A stretch of 64,000 nt of DNA from NCBI RefSeq assembly GCF_001421665.1, contig NZ_LMKV01000028.1:186857-250856 (forward strand), given 5' to 3'. The position numbers and the translations under genes were made by a program. The DNA is from Sphingobium sp. Leaf26. Lineage in GTDB: Bacteria; Pseudomonadota; Alphaproteobacteria; Sphingomonadales; Sphingomonadaceae. A model generated the notes under the pieces. It ran no database searches and had not been told where the DNA came from. It was given only the letters and a program-made list of their open reading frames with translations. Shown here piece after piece: positions 62,278 to 64,000 of this stretch (positions are counted from its first letter, which is position 1; every line of letters starts with the position of its first letter).

Positions 62278-64000
62278 ATATTTCCGCACTCTCGATCCGG
62301 CATCCGGTCCCCGCGATCCTCCTGTTTGTCCTCCTGTCGATCTTCGGCATTTTCGGCTTCAGCCAGCTTGAGGTGCAACAGTTCCCCGACATGGACCAGC
62401 CGACCGTGACGATCACGGCCTCGCTCGAAGGCGCTGCGCCGGAGCAGCTGGAAACGGAGGTGGCGCGCAAGATCGAAGATAAGCTGACCTCCCTGCGGTA
62501 TCTCGACCATGTTTCGACGACGATCACCGAAGGGAATGTTTCGATCCAAGTGCTGTTCAAGATCGACAAGGACCCCAACGAAGCGGTCCAGGAGGTCAGG
62601 AACGCGGTAGACAGTGCGCGGCAATCCCTGCCGTCAGCCGTGCAAACGCCCACCGTATCGAGGGTTACCGCCAATGGCTCGGCAACCCTCACCTATCTGG
62701 TCTCGGGTGGTCGCATGGGGGAGGAGGCGCTGTCCTGGTTTGTTGACAACGACATTACCAAGGCGCTGCAATCCGTCAGGGGGGTGGCTGGCGTCAAGCG
62801 GATCGGCGGTGTGACCCGCGAGGTCGAGATCGATCTGGATCCTGCGCTCATGGCTGGGCTGGGCGTAAGCGTGTCGGATGTCAGCGCGAAGCTCAAGGCG
62901 ATGCAATCGGATGAATCCGGTGGGCAGGCTGATATAGGCAGGCAGCGGCAGTCGTTCAGGACCCAGGCTGCCCTGCATGTCCCGCGCGCGCTGTCGCAAA
63001 TCAGCATCCCTACGGCGGATGGTCGGATGATCAGGCTCGAGCAGGTCGCCGTGATCCGGGATGGTCATGCGCAGCGCAGCACGCTTGCCTTCAGAGACGG
63101 CAAGCCCATCATGGCTTTTACGGTCACCCGGTCACTCGGCTTCGGCGATGTGGCCGTCGCTTCACGCGTGCGTCAGGCCATCGACACTTTCAAAAGCGCT
63201 CATCCGCAAATCCGTATCGAGGAAATCAGCGATACCGTTCGTCCGATCGAGGAAAATTATGAGAGCTCGCTGCACCTGCTTTTCGAGGGTGCCATCCTGG
63301 CGGTCATCGTCGTCTGGTGGTTCCTGCGCGATGCGCGCGCCACCATCATCTCTGCAACGGCCCTGCCTCTGTCGATCGTCCCGACCTTTGGAGTGATCTA
63401 TCTGTGCGGCTTTTCGCTCAACGTGGTCTCCCTCCTGTCGATCGCCCTGGTCATAGGGATACTTGTCGACGACGCCATTGTCGAAATCGAGAATATCGAG
63501 CGTCATCTACGCATGGGGAAGACGCCCTATGAGGCGGCGATGGAGGCGGCCGACGAGATCGGCCTGGCGGTGATCGCGACGACGTTCACACTCGTGGCCG
63601 TGTTCCTGCCAACTGCGTTCATGGGGGGCATTCCGGGAAAACTGTTTCGTGAGTTCGGCATCACCGCCTCCGTCGCGGTCCTCGTGTCACTACTGGTTGC
63701 CCGCTTGCTCACGCCGATGATGGCGGCTTACTTTCTAAGGCCTGGTGTCGAAGGTGAAGAAGATGGTGCGGTGATGAAGCGCTATCTGGAGTGGGTCGCC
63801 AAGGCCTTGGCCCGTCGTCGCACCACCGCTACGCTGGCAGCGCTTTTTCTCGTTGGGTCATGTGCGCTCATCCCCCTGCTGCCGTCGGGCTTCATACCTG
63901 CGCAGGATGATGCGCAAACCATCGTCAATCTGACACTGCCTCCAGGCAGCACGCTCGAGGAAACAGCCGCTGCCTCCCGCGATGCCGAGATGATCATAGC
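62274..64000 (+). CDS. RND efflux inner-membrane pump (partial, C-terminus beyond window)
   Basis: Proton-driven HAE1-type pump; the first 575 residues are present. The N-terminal helix reads ISALSIRHPVPAILLFVLL, followed by a periplasmic porter domain. Helix 4 has the proton-relay pair in LVIGILVDDAIVEIENIERH, and AVFLPTAFMGGIPGKLFREF matches helices 5-6. The ATG overlaps the adaptor stop codon. The second half lies outside the window. Control by the adjacent CpxAR-like pair is probable, and it may protect against toxic phenolics from the island or serve a general role. Confidence 0.93.
   Translation, partial: MNISALSIRHPVPAILLFVLLSIFGIFGFSQLEVQQFPDMDQPTVTITASLEGAAPEQLETEVARKIEDKLTSLRYLDHVSTTITEGNVSIQVLFKIDKDPNEAVQEVRNAVDSARQSLPSAVQTPTVSRVTANGSATLTYLVSGGRMGEEALSWFVDNDITKALQSVRGVAGVKRIGGVTREVEIDLDPALMAGLGVSVSDVSAKLKAMQSDESGGQADIGRQRQSFRTQAALHVPRALSQISIPTADGRMIRLEQVAVIRDGHAQRSTLAFRDGKPIMAFTVTRSLGFGDVAVASRVRQAIDTFKSAHPQIRIEEISDTVRPIEENYESSLHLLFEGAILAVIVVWWFLRDARATIISATALPLSIVPTFGVIYLCGFSLNVVSLLSIALVIGILVDDAIVEIENIERHLRMGKTPYEAAMEAADEIGLAVIATTFTLVAVFLPTAFMGGIPGKLFREFGITASVAVLVSLLVARLLTPMMAAYFLRPGVEGEEDGAVMKRYLEWVAKALARRRTTATLAALFLVGSCALIPLLPSGFIPAQDDAQTIVNLTLPPGSTLEETAAASRDAEMII

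Overview
The window is GC-rich DNA with sphingomonad character (Sphingobium/Novosphingobium-like; assigned from gene types and style, not from a marker gene). It looks like a catabolic island carried next to a conjugative transfer locus. No rRNA, tRNA, CRISPR array or intact insertion sequence was seen.

Left end (1-5.5 kb, all minus strand): a trb-type type IV secretion block, traG - copG-like - trbB - trbC - trbD - trbE, with trbE running off the edge. No relaxase is found upstream of traG; about 0.7 kb of degenerate sequence leads straight into catabolic genes.

6-16 kb: a lignostilbene-dioxygenase-type carotenoid oxygenase, an MFS transporter, a zinc alcohol dehydrogenase, a PhyH-type dioxygenase with a small companion protein, a MarR regulator, an aldehyde dehydrogenase, a DUF3237 protein and a TetR regulator.

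17-41 kb: a core of ring-hydroxylation and ring-cleavage genes (FAD monooxygenases, two-domain extradiol dioxygenases, FAH-family hydrolases, an acetoacetate-decarboxylase-like protein, a P450). It is interleaved with two LigD/L/N-type short-chain dehydrogenases, LigF-type and Nu-class glutathione transferases and a glutathione reductase, the enzyme types used for lignin beta-aryl ethers. A TonB receptor and MFS transporter, a GntR regulator and a LuxR-type solo regulator complete it.

41-57 kb: a second MarR paralogue, an MFS transporter, an isochorismatase-like hydrolase, and a long minus-strand series: two Rieske oxygenases, a small companion protein, a third VOC dioxygenase, FAH protein and FAD monooxygenase. 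Further on are an M24-fold protein, an alpha/beta hydrolase, a Rieske reductase and another aldehyde dehydrogenase.

57.6-64 kb: a CpxAR-like two-component system divergent from a tripartite RND efflux operon, truncated by the right edge.

Two regulatory signatures tie the island together. A 14-bp near-palindrome, ATATGTANNCATAT-like, occurs seven times in intergenic DNA, six times 37-198 bp before catabolic genes and once between marR and an MFS gene. It is a good candidate operator for the two MarR paralogues. A different AT-rich motif centred on ATCGATAAT occurs around the GntR gene, before the TonB receptor, between an FAH/extradiol pair and before one dehydrogenase. The inferred logic is uptake of a lignin- or polyphenol-derived dimer, side-chain oxidation and ether or double-bond cleavage, O-demethylation or hydroxylation, meta-cleavage, and hydrolysis of the cleavage product. 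The actual substrate cannot be read from sequence.
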